From the NCBI RefSeq assembly GCF_029968095.1, contig NZ_JASCIR010000001.1, positions 1 through 64,000 on the forward strand: a stretch of 64,000 nucleotides of DNA, read 5' to 3'. Positions 23,634 through 32,951 of the stretch are shown here, one piece after another. Source of the DNA: Streptomyces solicavernae. Its GTDB lineage: Bacteria > Actinomycetota > Actinomycetes > Streptomycetales > Streptomycetaceae. Numbering within the stretch: the first letter of the stretch is position 1; every line of letters starts with the position of its first letter. The position numbers and the translations under genes are program-made. The notes beneath the pieces are model-generated. The model saw nothing but the letters and a program-made list of their open reading frames with translations. It was not told where the DNA came from and searched no databases.

Positions 23634-25103
23634 TTACGGAGCCGTCAGGACGCCCGTGCGGTAGATCGTGCCGGCGCAGCCCGCGAGGGTGGTGGCCGCG
23701 CTGGGGCCGCCCGGTTCCGCGGTGTGGGTGACCGAGACGGTTCCGTCGGACGGGCCTTCCTCGGCGCCGAGTTGGGTCGACGTGCCGCCCTGCTCCGTGC
23801 CCCCGCTGGCGCCGTCGCCCGTGGGCGTCGGGTCCGGGGAGGCGCCGGGGCCGGGACAGTTCTCGGACGGCACCCAGGCGAAGCGGACCTCGTAGGCCGT
23901 GCCCGGCTTGAGGACGACCGAGGTCGGGTTGGTGGCCGGGTCCGGGAGGCGGGTGGCGGCGTCGCCGGCGGCGTGGTCCACCACGTTGATCTTCGCCGGG
24001 TCGGCCGCGCCCTGGGCGGCGAAGACGACGCTGCCCGCGCCACCGACCGTGCACTCGGAGTCGGAGGTGTTGGCGACGCGGAAGGCGCCGTAGACCGTGC
24101 CCTCGGCGTCCGGCGGCTCGACGGTCGCGGTGGCGCTGCCCAGCTGGACGGCGTCGCAGGTGACGGCGGTGATGGCCTCGGTGGCCGTCGGGTCGGCGCC
24201 CGCCGTGGCGCCCTCGCCGGGCTCGGCGTCGCCCTGGCCGTTGCCCTTCTCGCCCGCGTCGTCCTTGTCGTTGCCGCCCGTGTCGCCCCCGCCAGAGGGC
24301 CTGTCGCGGCCCTGCTCACCGCCGCCGGTGACCCGGGCGGAGTCGTTGCCGCCGGGTACCTCGGAGCTGTGGCCGACGGCGGAAGGGTGGTCGTCGTCGG
24401 CGCTCGGCGAACCGGTGACGTGGACGAGGGCGGGGACCGCGGTGCCGAAGAACAGCGCGGCGGCGGCCACGCCCACGACGGCCTGACGCTTGCGGGCCCG
24501 GCGGGCGGGCACGGCCCGGCGCAGGTGGTCCAGGGCGTGGTCGGAGGGTTCGAGTTCCTGGACGGCGCCCTGCAGGAGGTCGCGGACCAGCAGCTCGTCG
24601 GCGTCCAGCCCGGCCGCGCCGTCAAAGCCGTCGGGGCGGTCAGGACTCCCGGGCCTCTCGTGGCTCCCCGGCCTCTCGTGGCTCCCCGGCCGGTCGGGGC
24701 TCCCGGGCCGGTCGGGGCTCCCGGGCCGGTCGGGGCTCCCAGAACCCCCTGCGGCCTCGGAATTCCCCCGGGCTACCGGACCCCCGGAGGCTACGGGCCC
24801 CCCGGAGGCTTCGGGCCCCCCAGGGCGTCCGGGACCCCCATGGCCCTCGTCGTCGTGCGTGCTGGGGCCGCTGTTCACCGGTTCGTTCCCGCCGTGCTGT
24901 TTGTGCTGAGCTTCGCTGCCGCCGTACTGGCCCTCGTACCGGACGTCGTACTGGCCCTCGCGCTGGCCCTCGTACCGGACGTCGTACTGGCCCTCGTACC
25001 GACCCTGACCCTGACCCTGACCCTGGCCCTGATCCTGACCCTGCCCCTGGCCCTGCCTCTGCCCCTGATCCCCGACCTCACCCTGCCGGTCGAACTCGCT
25101 CAT
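23634..25103 (-). CDS. Membrane protein coupled to an ECF sigma factor (possible anti-sigma or partner)
   Basis: The protein has 489 residues. Residues 1-170 are low-complexity, with Gln-Gly and Tyr-Glu-Gly-Gln repeats, then SPDRPGSPDRPG repeats. A short helical segment (DLLQGAVQELEPSDHALDHL) and a single membrane helix follow (about 207-227, AVVGVAAAALFFGTAVPALV). The outside part has a Gly/Asp-rich linker and a C-terminal beta domain with three to four Cys. ATG overlaps the sigma-factor stop (ATGA). The layout, cytoplasmic helix-membrane helix-extracellular domain beside a sigma factor, suggests a regulator of that sigma factor. No zinc anti-sigma HxxxCxxC motif is visible. Confidence 0.75.
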   Translation of the reverse strand: MSEFDRQGEVGDQGQRQGQGQGQDQGQGQGQGQGRYEGQYDVRYEGQREGQYDVRYEGQYGGSEAQHKQHGGNEPVNSGPSTHDDEGHGGPGRPGGPEASGGPVASGGPVARGNSEAAGGSGSPDRPGSPDRPGSPDRPGSHERPGSHERPGSPDRPDGFDGAAGLDADELLVRDLLQGAVQELEPSDHALDHLRRAVPARRARKRQAVVGVAAAALFFGTAVPALVHVTGSPSADDDHPSAVGHSSEVPGGNDSARVTGGGEQGRDRPSGGGDTGGNDKDDAGEKGNGQGDAEPGEGATAGADPTATEAITAVTCDAVQLGSATATVEPPDAEGTVYGAFRVANTSDSECTVGGAGSVVFAAQGAADPAKINVVDHAAGDAATRLPDPATNPTSVVLKPGTAYEVRFAWVPSENCPGPGASPDPTPTGDGASGGTEQGGTSTQLGAEEGPSDGTVSVTHTAEPGGPSAATTLAGCAGTIYRTGVLTAP

Positions 25104-25747
25104 GCCGGCGCCTCCATGGCGACGCGCAGGGCGGCTATGCCGCGCGAGCCGTAGGCCTTGACCGAGCCGAGCGAGATGCCGAGGGTCTCGGCGACCTGGG
25201 CCTCCGTCATGTCCGCGAAGTACCGAAGGACCAGCACCTCGCGCTGGCGGCGCTGGAGGCCGCGCATCGCCTTGATCAGGGCGTCGCGCTCCAGCTGGTC
25301 GTACGCGCCCTCCTCCGCGCTCGCCATGTCCGGCATCGGCTTCGACAGCAGCTTGAGGCCGAGGATGCGGCGGCGCAGGGCGGAGCGGGAGAGGTTGACG
25401 ACGGTCTGGCGGAGATACGCCAGCGTCTTCTCCGGGTCGCGGACCCGCTTGCGCGCCGAGTGCACGCGGATGAAGGCCTCCTGGACGACGTCCTCGCAGG
25501 ACGCGGTGTCGTCGAGGAGCAGCGCCGCGAGGCCGAGCAGCGAGCGGTAGTGGGCGCGGTAGGTCTCGGTGAGGTGGTCGACGGTGGTGCCGGAGGCCAT
25601 GGCTTCGTCAGCGCCCTCGCGCTGGCCGGGCATACGCGTGGGCCGTGGCGCGGGCATGGGGGCGATCACCGGCATGCCGCCGCGCTGCGGCCGCACGGCT
25701 GCGCTGCGGGCGCCGCGGGCCATGGGGAATTCGAGTACCTCTGCCAC
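25100..25747 (-). CDS. SigE-family ECF RNA polymerase sigma factor
   Basis: The protein has 215 residues from GTG; in-frame starts further in are possible because the first 50 residues are Pro/Arg-rich. Region 2 is YRAHYRSLLGLAALLLDD then CEDVVQEAFIRVH; region 4 is LQRRQREVLVLRYFADMTEA then QVAETLGISLGSVKAYGSRG. It directs RNA polymerase to stress or envelope promoters and is co-translated with the membrane protein that follows. Confidence 0.9.
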   Translation of the reverse strand: MAEVLEFPMARGARSAAVRPQRGGMPVIAPMPAPRPTRMPGQREGADEAMASGTTVDHLTETYRAHYRSLLGLAALLLDDTASCEDVVQEAFIRVHSARKRVRDPEKTLAYLRQTVVNLSRSALRRRILGLKLLSKPMPDMASAEEGAYDQLERDALIKAMRGLQRRQREVLVLRYFADMTEAQVAETLGISLGSVKAYGSRGIAALRVAMEAPA

Positions 25748-26177
25748 GCTTGTTGGACACGCTTCCCCCCGTCAGGGTTGTACGCACCGCGCCGGGTATT
25801 CGCCGCGGGCGCCAGCGGCGCCGCGTACCGCGCGTGTGGCGATGCACCCCATGCCGTCATGCGTACCAGCTCTTCCCCTATGCCCCGATACCCCGATACC
25901 CCGATACCCCAATGCCCCGATGTGCCCCGTTTCAGTGCGGCGCCTTTGGAAGGCCGACCGCAAAGACGCCCCCCGACCGTGCGCGGTTGCAGAAAACCCG
26001 CGGAACACGCGGACGACAAGGAGGAAATCTTCGTACGGGACCCTGGCCCGGCTCAAGTGGCCTGGACCATCAAGTCGGACACATAACTTACACAGATCGC
26101 ACAAGGACTCCGGCCGGGATGCGAACCGAACAACCGAACAAACCGAACAAACCGAACACCCCAGCAAACAGGGCGAA
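25748..26177. other. Intergenic region with an 8-bp repeat
   Basis: About 430 bp between the sigma-factor start and the asd stop. It contains five tandem 8-mers like CCCCGATA at 25883-25922 and a second short run near 26125-26155 (ACCGAACA). The sigma-factor promoter should lie within 25750-25850. No gene was recognised. Confidence 0.6.
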
Positions 26178-27257
26178 TTACGACAACTCCGCCGCAATCA
26201 GCTCCGCGATCTGTGCAGTGTTCAACGCGCCACCCTTGCGCAGATTGTCCCCGCAGACGAAGAGTTCGAGCGCGGTCGGGTCGTCGAGGGCGCGGCGTAC
26301 GCGGCCGACCCAGGTGGGGTCCGTGCCCACCACGTCCGCGGGGGTGGGGAATTCGCCGGCCGCGGGGTTGTCGAAGAGGACGACGCCGGGCGCCGTGGAG
26401 AGGATCTCGTGGGCGTGGTCCACGGTCACCTCGTTCTCGAAGCGGGCGTGGACGGTCAGCGAATGGGTCGTGACGACCGGTACGCGGACACAGGTGACGC
26501 TCACCCGCAGATCGGGCACGCCCAGGATCTTCCGGGACTCGTTACGGACCTTCAGCTCCTCGGACGACCAGCCGTCGTCCTGCAGCGAACCGGCCCAGGG
26601 GATGACGTTGAGCGCGATCGGCTCACGGAAGGGACCGGTGTCGTCGCCGACGGCACGGCGGACGTCGCCCGGCTTGGTGCCGAGGTCGGTACCGGCGACC
26701 AGGTTCAACTGCCCGCGCAACGACTCCACTCCGGCCAGCCCGGCCCCGCTCACCGCCTGGTACGAGGAGACCACCAGCTCGCGCAGACCGAACTCGGCGT
26801 GCAGCGCGCCCATCGCGACGATCATGGAGAGCGTCGTGCAGTTCGGGTTGGCGACGATCCCGCGCGGGCGGACCCGGGCGGCGTGCGGATTGACCTCGGG
26901 GACGACCAGAGGGACGTCCGGGTCCATCCGGAAAGCCGCCGAATTGTCCACGACCACCGCGCCCTTGGCGGCGGCGATCGGCGCCCACTGCGCGGAGACG
27001 TCGTCGGGTACGTCGAACATCGCGATGTCGACGCCCTCGAAGGCCTCTTCGGTGAGCGCGACGACCTCGACCTCCTCGCCGCGCACGGCCAGCTTGCGAC
27101 CGGCCGAGCGTGGGGAGGCGATCAGGCGGATCTCGCCCCAGATGTCGGCGTGCTGGGACAGGATCGAGAGCATGACCGTGCCGACGGCCCCGGTCGCCCC
27201 GACGACCGCGAGTGTGGGTCGGGTGGGGGCGTCCGGGGCCGTCGGCGCAGGGGTCAT
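26178..27257 (-). CDS. asd: Aspartate-semialdehyde dehydrogenase
   Basis: The protein has 359 residues. It makes L-aspartate 4-semialdehyde from aspartyl phosphate with NADPH, feeding lysine/diaminopimelate, threonine and methionine synthesis. The NADP loop is [13 protein letters not shown]; catalytic Cys140 is in [24 protein letters not shown] and [12 protein letters not shown] are typical of the C-terminus. The ATG overlaps the aspartokinase stop by one base (TGATG), so lysC and asd are one coupled operon. Confidence 0.96.
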   Translation of the reverse strand: MTPAPTAPDAPTRPTLAVVGATGAVGTVMLSILSQHADIWGEIRLIASPRSAGRKLAVRGEEVEVVALTEEAFEGVDIAMFDVPDDVSAQWAPIAAAKGAVVVDNSAAFRMDPDVPLVVPEVNPHAARVRPRGIVANPNCTTLSMIVAMGALHAEFGLRELVVSSYQAVSGAGLAGVESLRGQLNLVAGTDLGTKPGDVRRAVGDDTGPFREPIALNVIPWAGSLQDDGWSSEELKVRNESRKILGVPDLRVSVTCVRVPVVTTHSLTVHARFENEVTVDHAHEILSTAPGVVLFDNPAAGEFPTPADVVGTDPTWVGRVRRALDDPTALELFVCGDNLRKGGALNTAQIAELIAAELS

Positions 27258-28549
27258 CAGCGGCCGGTGCCTCCGTAGACCACGGCCTCTTCGGAGTCGC
27301 TGTCGAGGCCGAAGGAGGTGTGCACGGCCTGCACCGCCTCCTTGACATCGTCCGCGCGGGTAACGACCGAGATGCGGATCTCGGAGGTCGAGATGAGCTC
27401 GATGTTCACGCCCGCGTCGGAGAGCGCCTCGAAGAACTGGGCGGTGACGCCCGGGTTGGTCTTCATGCCGGCGCCGACCAGGGAGATCTTGGCGATCTGG
27501 TCGTCGTAGCGCAGGGAGTCGTACCCCACGGCCGGCTTGATCTTCTCCAGGGCGGCGGTGGCCTTCTTGCCCTCGGCCTTCGGCAGCGTGAAGGAGATGT
27601 CCGTCAGGCCGGTGGAGGCCGCCGAGACGTTCTGCACGACCATGTCGATGTTGATCTCCGCGTCCGCGACGGCACGGAAGATCGATGCGGCCTCGCCCGG
27701 CTTGTCCGGGACGCCGACGACGGTGACCTTGGCCTCGGAGACGTCGTGGGCGACTCCGGAAATGAGGGCGTGCTCCACCTGCTCGGCTCCCTGTGCAGAT
27801 TGTGCAGATTGCGGTCGTTCGTTGCTGACCCAGGTGCCCGGAAGCCCCGAGAAGGACGACCGTACGTGGATCGGGATGTTGTAGCGACGGGCGTACTCCA
27901 CACAGCGGTGGAGCAGCACCTTCGAGCCGGAGGCGGCCAGCTCCAGCATGTCCTCGAAGGAGATCCAGTCGATCTTGCGGGCCTTCTTCACGACCCGCGG
28001 GTCGGCGGTGAAGACGCCGTCCACGTCGGTGTAGATCTCGCACACGTCGGCGTCGAGGGCGGCCGCGAGGGCCACCGCCGTGGTGTCACTGCCACCGCGG
28101 CCGAGCGTGGTGATGTCCTTGCTGTCCTGGCTGACGCCCTGGAAGCCGGCGACGATGGCGATGTTGCCCTCGTCGACGGAGGTGCGGATCCGGCCCGGCG
28201 TGACATCGATGATGCGCGCTTTGTTGTGAACCGAGTCGGTGATGACACCTGCCTGGCTGCCGGTGAACGACTGGGCCTCGTGGCCCAGGTTTTTGATCGC
28301 CATGGCCAGCAGGGCCATGGAGATCCGCTCTCCTGCGGTCAACAGCATGTCGAGCTCACGTCCGGCAGGGATCGGGGATACCTGCTCGGCGAGATCGATC
28401 AGCTCGTCCGTCGTGTCGCCCATCGCGGAGACCACGGCTACCACCTGGTTGCCGTTCTTCTTGGCCTCGACGATTCGCTTGGCGACCCGCTTGATGCCTT
28501 CGGCATCGGCTACGGAGGAGCCTCCGTACTTCTGCACGACAAGGCTCAC
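27257..28549 (-). CDS. lysC: Aspartate kinase
   Basis: The protein has 430 residues from GTG. It phosphorylates aspartate, the committed step of the aspartate family pathway. The N-terminal kinase domain shows [12 protein letters not shown] and [16 protein letters not shown]. The C-terminal half has two ACT domains ([20 protein letters not shown] and [14 protein letters not shown]), the site of lysine/threonine feedback. A short Gln/Ser-Ala-rich insertion ([11 protein letters not shown]) lies between the domains. An internal start for a beta subunit is usual in this family but was not pinned down. Confidence 0.96.
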   Translation of the reverse strand: MSLVVQKYGGSSVADAEGIKRVAKRIVEAKKNGNQVVAVVSAMGDTTDELIDLAEQVSPIPAGRELDMLLTAGERISMALLAMAIKNLGHEAQSFTGSQAGVITDSVHNKARIIDVTPGRIRTSVDEGNIAIVAGFQGVSQDSKDITTLGRGGSDTTAVALAAALDADVCEIYTDVDGVFTADPRVVKKARKIDWISFEDMLELAASGSKVLLHRCVEYARRYNIPIHVRSSFSGLPGTWVSNERPQSAQSAQGAEQVEHALISGVAHDVSEAKVTVVGVPDKPGEAASIFRAVADAEINIDMVVQNVSAASTGLTDISFTLPKAEGKKATAALEKIKPAVGYDSLRYDDQIAKISLVGAGMKTNPGVTAQFFEALSDAGVNIELISTSEIRISVVTRADDVKEAVQAVHTSFGLDSDSEEAVVYGGTGR

Positions 28550-28832
28550 GTGCGCTCCTCGCTCAATTCATGGTGCGGTCGGCTCAGTTTAACGAGCGGC
28601 CGGTTGTCGCCCCTCATATATCGCATCGTGAGATGTCCCGCTCACGAAGTGATCATCGGGGCCCCTGTCACGCCCGGCCGCTCCAGAACGGCACATGCCC
28701 GCTGAGCTCCGAGACAGTCCGGAAAGTGGGGCGGGTCACAGCGGGGCGGGTGTCCTGGGGACGCGTTCCGGCCATCCGCCCGCCCACCGGGCACCGTCCG
28801 CCTGTCACCGTCCATCGGTCACCGGTCACCGG

Positions 28833-29537
28833 TCACCTCCCCTGACGCAACCCCAGCGGACCCGCGATCTCCTCGGCCATGATCTTGCCTGTCTCCTCGG
28901 CCAGCTCGTCCTCCTCGCCCAGCTCCTGGTCGGTGTCCAGGCCGTCCAGCTCCTGCAGCGGCTGGTCCAGACGGACGTGGGCGACCAGGGACTGCAGGGC
29001 GCGCAGGGAGGCGGAGGCCGTGGAGCCCCAGTTGGAGAAGTACGAGAACTGCCACCACCACAGCGCCTCGACCGTACGGCCCGCGCGGTAGTGGGCGAGG
29101 CCGTGGCGCAGGTCGGTGACGACGTCCGCGAGGTCGTCCGAGATACGGCAGGCCACCGGGGCCTTGCGGGGTTCGTACGGGTCGAAGACCTCGGAGTAGA
29201 CGTCGACCGGGTCGAGGAGGGAGGCGAGGCGCTCGCGGAGCTCGTCCGCCTCTTCGACGCCCTGCTCGGGGCCCAGGTCGGGTTCGTACCGCTCGTCCGG
29301 GACGATGTCCTCGTGGGCGCCCAACCGGCCGCCGGCGAGCAGGAGTTGGGAGACCTCCAGGAGGAGGTACGGGACGGCGGAGTCCGGCTCGTCGCCCTTG
29401 GCGACCTCGGTCACCGTGAGGATGAAGCTCTCGACCTGGTCGGCGATCTGCACCGCGAAGTCGGACGGATCGGGCGGCGTCGGCGCGGCGGACGTGCTCT
29501 CCGGGGCACCGTTCTTGACCTGCGTGGCGTCAGACAT
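28833..29537 (-). CDS. DUF5063 domain protein
   Basis: The protein has 234 residues. Its centre ([35 protein letters not shown], then [20 protein letters not shown]) is the helical DUF5063 domain that usually accompanies recR in actinobacteria. The ATG lies inside the end of recR (8-base overlap), so it is co-translated. The C-terminus is acidic. No catalytic motif is visible and the function is unknown. Confidence 0.9.
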   Translation of the reverse strand: MSDATQVKNGAPESTSAAPTPPDPSDFAVQIADQVESFILTVTEVAKGDEPDSAVPYLLLEVSQLLLAGGRLGAHEDIVPDERYEPDLGPEQGVEEADELRERLASLLDPVDVYSEVFDPYEPRKAPVACRISDDLADVVTDLRHGLAHYRAGRTVEALWWWQFSYFSNWGSTASASLRALQSLVAHVRLDQPLQELDGLDTDQELGEEDELAEETGKIMAEEIAGPLGLRQGR

Positions 29538-30129
29538 CGAGCAGTCGTCTCCCTTCGAAGGCGCGGCCCAGGGTGACCTCGTCCGCGTACTCAAGGTCTC
29601 CCCCGACGGGAAGGCCGCTGGCCAGCCGGGTGACCTTCAGCCCCATCGGCTTGATCATCCGGGCGAGGTACGTGGCCGTGGCCTCGCCCTCCAGGTTGGG
29701 GTCCGTGGCGAGGATCAGCTCGTTGACCGTGCCGTCCGCGAGCCGGGCGAGGAGTTCCCTGATCCGCAGGTCGTCCGGGCCGACGCCCTCGATGGGGCTG
29801 ATCGCGCCGCCCAGGACGTGGTAGCGGCCGCGGAACTCGCGGGTGCGCTCGATCGCCACGACGTCCTTGGGCTCCTCGACGACGCAGATGACCGCCGGGT
29901 CGCGCCGCTGGTCGCGGCAGACGGCGCACTGCTCCTCCTGCGCCACGTTCCCGCAGACGCTGCAGAAGCGGACCTTCTCCTTCACTTCCAGGAGGGCGTG
30001 CGCGAGGCGGCGCACATCGGTCGGCTCGGCCTGCAGGATGTGGAAGGCGATCCGCTGCGCGCTCTTGGGACCGACGCCGGGCAGCCTGCCCAACTCGTCG
30101 ATGAGGTCCTGGACCACGCCTTCGTACAA
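29530..30129 (-). CDS. recR: Recombination mediator RecR
   Basis: The protein has 199 residues from TTG, with AGGAAGG upstream. It helps load RecA at gaps with RecO. It has a helix-hairpin-helix ([20 protein letters not shown]), a zinc finger with C56, C59, C68 and C71, and a Toprim domain ([20 protein letters not shown] .. [13 protein letters not shown]). It sits between ybaB upstream and DUF5063 downstream, the usual Streptomyces order. Confidence 0.97.
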   Translation of the reverse strand: MYEGVVQDLIDELGRLPGVGPKSAQRIAFHILQAEPTDVRRLAHALLEVKEKVRFCSVCGNVAQEEQCAVCRDQRRDPAVICVVEEPKDVVAIERTREFRGRYHVLGGAISPIEGVGPDDLRIRELLARLADGTVNELILATDPNLEGEATATYLARMIKPMGLKVTRLASGLPVGGDLEYADEVTLGRAFEGRRLLDV

Positions 30130-30283
30130 CGGACTGCCTTCCTGGTGCTTTCTGTCTTCTGTTCTGGCTTCTGTTCTGGCTTCTGTTCTGGCTTGGTACG
30201 TACGGTAGTTGGTGGACCGGGACCTCAGATAGAGGAGATCCCGGCGTCACCCTTCCGTGACGGACCGGGGGCCGGGGCCGCCG

Positions 30284-30628
30284 CTAGAACGGCAGGCCGG
30301 GGATGCCGCCGCCACCGCCGAGGCCCTGGGCGAGCGGGCCGAGCTTCTGCTGCTGCAGCGCCTGCGCGTTCTCGTTGGCCGCCTGCACCGCGGCGAGGAT
30401 CAGGTCGGACAGCGTCTCGGTGTCCTGAGGGTCCACCGCCTTCGGGTCGATGACCAGGCCGCGCAGCTCGCCGGAACCGTTGACGGTGGCCTTCACCAGG
30501 CCGCCGCCCGCCTGCCCGTCGACCTCGGTCTGCGCCAGCTCCTCCTGCGCCTTGGCGAGGTCCTGCTGCATCTTCTGGGCCTGCTGCAGCAGCTGCTGCA
30601 TATTGGGCTGGCCACCACCGGGAATCAC
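30284..30628 (-). CDS. YbaB/EbfC nucleoid-associated protein
   Basis: The protein has 114 residues, starting at GTG with GGAG upstream ([20 protein letters not shown]); a longer frame upstream lacks support. The helical N-terminus is Gln-rich, and the core has [21 protein letters not shown], the family signature. It is a small DNA-binding dimer. It lies upstream of recR, with a 154-bp gap containing ATT-poor short repeats (TTCTGTTCTGGC). Confidence 0.93.
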   Translation of the reverse strand: MIPGGGQPNMQQLLQQAQKMQQDLAKAQEELAQTEVDGQAGGGLVKATVNGSGELRGLVIDPKAVDPQDTETLSDLILAAVQAANENAQALQQQKLGPLAQGLGGGGGIPGLPF

Positions 30629-30931
30629 GATCAGCTCCTGGCTTTCGACTGGTCCGGACGGCACGTCCGTACGGGCGTACGCGGCGGGGTTTTCCGCCTG
30701 GCACGAGCCTACGTGTTCAAGGGACGGATCGCCCCAGCACTCTTTCGAGTGAGGCGCGGGGCCGCGGACCAGGGCCCTATACCTGATCAAGGCCCACGTC
30801 CAGGCGTAAATCCCTCGAAAAAGGGCTCACGGCCACCCATTGGGAGGTAGTAAAGGTGCTTGCACGTCAGCCACACCCGTCCCGGCAGGGGCGGTTCGTA
30901 CCGCAGTCCGCAGGAGTCGAGGGAGTGCCGG

Positions 30932-31720
30932 GTGAGCCAGCCGGAGATGCAGCCCGAGGTGCCACCGGGCGGCGGTGCGCACGGGCGGCGCGACAGTGCG
31001 GACCCCCGCGCCGACGCTCGTACGGAGCGGGCGGCCGGGGCGCGCGGCGGCGGGCGGGATCTCACGGGACGGCCGTTCCCGTCCGGCGACTGGGGTGAGC
31101 CCGCGGAGCGCCTGGACGAGCTGTACCGCTGGGTGGAGGCGGGCGCGCTGCACACCGCCGCCTGGTACCTGGCCGACCGCACCTGGAAGCGGCGGGGCGC
31201 GCGGCTGCTGAGGCTCGGGACGGCGCTCGGTGCCCTTGCCGGGGCGGCGCTGCCGCTGCTCGACGTGACGGGCGCGGTCGGCGGGGCGGCGCCCTGGGGG
31301 TATCTGGCGCTGCTGCTCGCGGTGGCGTGCGTGGCCTGCGACCGGTACTTCGGGCTGACCTCCGGCTGGATAAGGGACATGGCCACGGCGCAGGCGGTGC
31401 AGCGGCGGCTGCAGGTGCTGCAGTTCGACTGGGCCTCGGAGAGCGTGCGCGAGGTGCTTGGTCCCGCGGAGGGAACGGCGAGCGAGGCGGCGGAGCGGTG
31501 TCTCGGGGTGCTGCGGAGGTTCTCCGAGGACATCACGGAGCTGGTGCGGTCGGAGACCGCGGACTGGATGGTGGAGTTCCGCTCCGGGCCCGCGCCGCTG
31601 GGGCTGCAGGCGGCGGTGCCGGGCGGTACGCGGCCCGAGCCGTCGCCTCCGGGGCGGTTTCCGCTGCCGCCGGGGGCGGCCCGGCCGAACATGCCGCGCC
31701 AGCGGCCGCCGGAGTTCTGA
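30932..31720 (+). CDS. SLATT-domain membrane protein
   Basis: The protein has 262 residues from GTG with GAGGGAG upstream. It has a disordered N-terminus (Gly/Arg/Asp-rich) and a helix (RLDELYRWVEAGALHTAAWY). Two close membrane helices follow (about 100-115 and 123-140, LALLLAVACVACDRYFG), then a cytoplasmic helical domain (WIRDMATAQAVQRRLQVLQF). This matches the SLATT fold, proposed as a pore-forming effector in nucleotide-sensing systems. Here it stands as a chromosomal single gene divergent from ybaB, with no adjacent nucleotide cyclase. Confidence 0.82.
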   Translation: MSQPEMQPEVPPGGGAHGRRDSADPRADARTERAAGARGGGRDLTGRPFPSGDWGEPAERLDELYRWVEAGALHTAAWYLADRTWKRRGARLLRLGTALGALAGAALPLLDVTGAVGGAAPWGYLALLLAVACVACDRYFGLTSGWIRDMATAQAVQRRLQVLQFDWASESVREVLGPAEGTASEAAERCLGVLRRFSEDITELVRSETADWMVEFRSGPAPLGLQAAVPGGTRPEPSPPGRFPLPPGAARPNMPRQRPPEF

Positions 31721-31731
31721 CCGCGTTTCGC

Positions 31732-31897
31732 GCTCGTCCCCGGACGCCGGACGGACCGAAGAACGCGCTCGCCGAAGAGCACGCTCGTCCCCGGACCCCG
31801 GACGGACCGAAGAACGCGCTCGCCGAAGAGCACGCTCGTCCCCCGAACGCCGGACGGACCGAAGAACGCACTCGTCCCCGAACGCCGGACAGGCCGA
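31732..31897. repeat. 51-bp tandem repeat
   Basis: Three copies with period 51, each containing GCTCGTCCCCGGACGCCGGA and CGGACCGAAGAACGCGCTCG, the last truncated, between the SLATT and ArsR genes. Frames run through it because 51 is divisible by three, but no start site supports a peptide. Confidence 0.85.
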
Positions 31898-31926
31898 ACA
31901 GCGCAGGCGAAAGCTAAGCTTCTTGC

Positions 31927-32247
31927 GTGGACGCGCAACAACTGACCGCCCGGCGGGACGATGCCGTGGCCGTGCTCAAGGCCGTGGCCGATCCGACGCG
32001 GTTCACCGTGCTGTGGGAGCTGAGCCGGGGCGAGCGGGCCGTGGGGGAGCTGGCCGAGCTGACCGGGGCGCAGGTCGCCGCCGTCTCCCAGCACCTGGCC
32101 CGGCTGCGTACCGCCGGACTCGTCACGACCCGTCGCGACGGCACCCGCGTCTACTACCGCGCCGCCGGAGACCACGTGAGGGCGCTCCTCGACGACGCGT
32201 TCCTGGTCGCCGGGGCCGTGGCGGACGGGGCGCGGCGACTAAGGTGA
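31927..32247 (+). CDS. ArsR-type winged-helix regulator
   Basis: The protein has 106 residues from GTG. It has the ArsR/HTH_5 order: AVLKAVADPTRFTVLWELSR, VGELAELTGAQVAAVSQHLA, RLRTAGLVTTRRDGTRVYYR. No metal-binding ELCVCD motif or vicinal cysteines are present, so it is probably not metal-responsive. It reads towards the GntR gene 38 bases on and may be co-transcribed with it. Confidence 0.88.
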   Translation: MDAQQLTARRDDAVAVLKAVADPTRFTVLWELSRGERAVGELAELTGAQVAAVSQHLARLRTAGLVTTRRDGTRVYYRAAGDHVRALLDDAFLVAGAVADGARRLR

Positions 32248-32285
32248 CCAGCTCCGACGGGCCTTCGAGAGGGACAGCCACGACC

Positions 32286-32951
32286 ATGCGCAGCACCGCG
32301 GTCACCCGCAGCACCCTGCGCCAGCAGATCGCCGACGCCCTGCGCGACGAGGTCCTGGCCGGACGGCTCGCGCCCGGCCAGGAGTTCAGCGTCAAGGAGA
32401 TCGCCGACCAGTACGGGGTCTCCGCCACCCCCGTCCGCGAGGCCCTGGTCGACCTGTCCGCGCAGGGGCTGCTCGACTCCGTGCAGCACCGCGGCTTCAA
32501 GGTGCACGAGTTCAGCGTCGCCGACTACCGCGGCATGGTCGAGGCCCGCAGCATCGTCGCCGAGGCGATCTTCCGGGGCATCGCCGAGCGCGGCACCGAG
32601 GGGATCCGCGTCGACCTCGTCTCCGTGCGCCGCCGGGCCGAGGAGGCGCAACGGGCCGCCGGCGCCGGCGACCTGAACGTGCTGATCGGCTACGACCTGC
32701 GGTTCTGGCGCGAGCTCAGCGGGCTCTTCGGCAACCCGTACCTCAGCGACTTCCTGCACCGCCTCCGCGTGCAGTCCTGGGTGTTCGTCGTCCCGCTGCT
32801 GCGCCGGGCGCCCGACCTGCGCGGCACGCTGTGGCGGGGCCACGTCGAGCTGGTCGAGGCGGTGGCGCGACGCGACGCGGCCGGGGCGTACGCCCTGGTG
32901 GCCGCGTACAACGCGCACTCCCTCGCGCTGGTCGAGAACCTCGCACGGTGA
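32286..32951 (+). CDS. GntR/FadR-type regulator (FCD domain)
   Basis: The protein has 221 residues. N-terminal winged helix (LRQQIADALRDEVLAGRLAP .. EIADQYGVSATPVREAL), then a helical FCD ligand domain (ARSIVAEAIFRGIAERG; WRGHVELVEAVARRDAAGAY). The FCD metal-binding Asp/His set is only partly evident (H in GHVELVEA). GAGAGGGAC precedes the ATG. It overlaps the glycosyltransferase start by 4 bases (GTGA). Confidence 0.9.
   Translation: MRSTAVTRSTLRQQIADALRDEVLAGRLAPGQEFSVKEIADQYGVSATPVREALVDLSAQGLLDSVQHRGFKVHEFSVADYRGMVEARSIVAEAIFRGIAERGTEGIRVDLVSVRRRAEEAQRAAGAGDLNVLIGYDLRFWRELSGLFGNPYLSDFLHRLRVQSWVFVVPLLRRAPDLRGTLWRGHVELVEAVARRDAAGAYALVAAYNAHSLALVENLAR

Noticed and set aside
28620..28650. 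CGTGAG .. CTCACG inverted repeat upstream of lysC as a possible lysine riboswitch
   Set aside because: Only a 6-bp stem; no lysine riboswitch core or further helices could be drawn, and Streptomyces lysC is not expected to have one.
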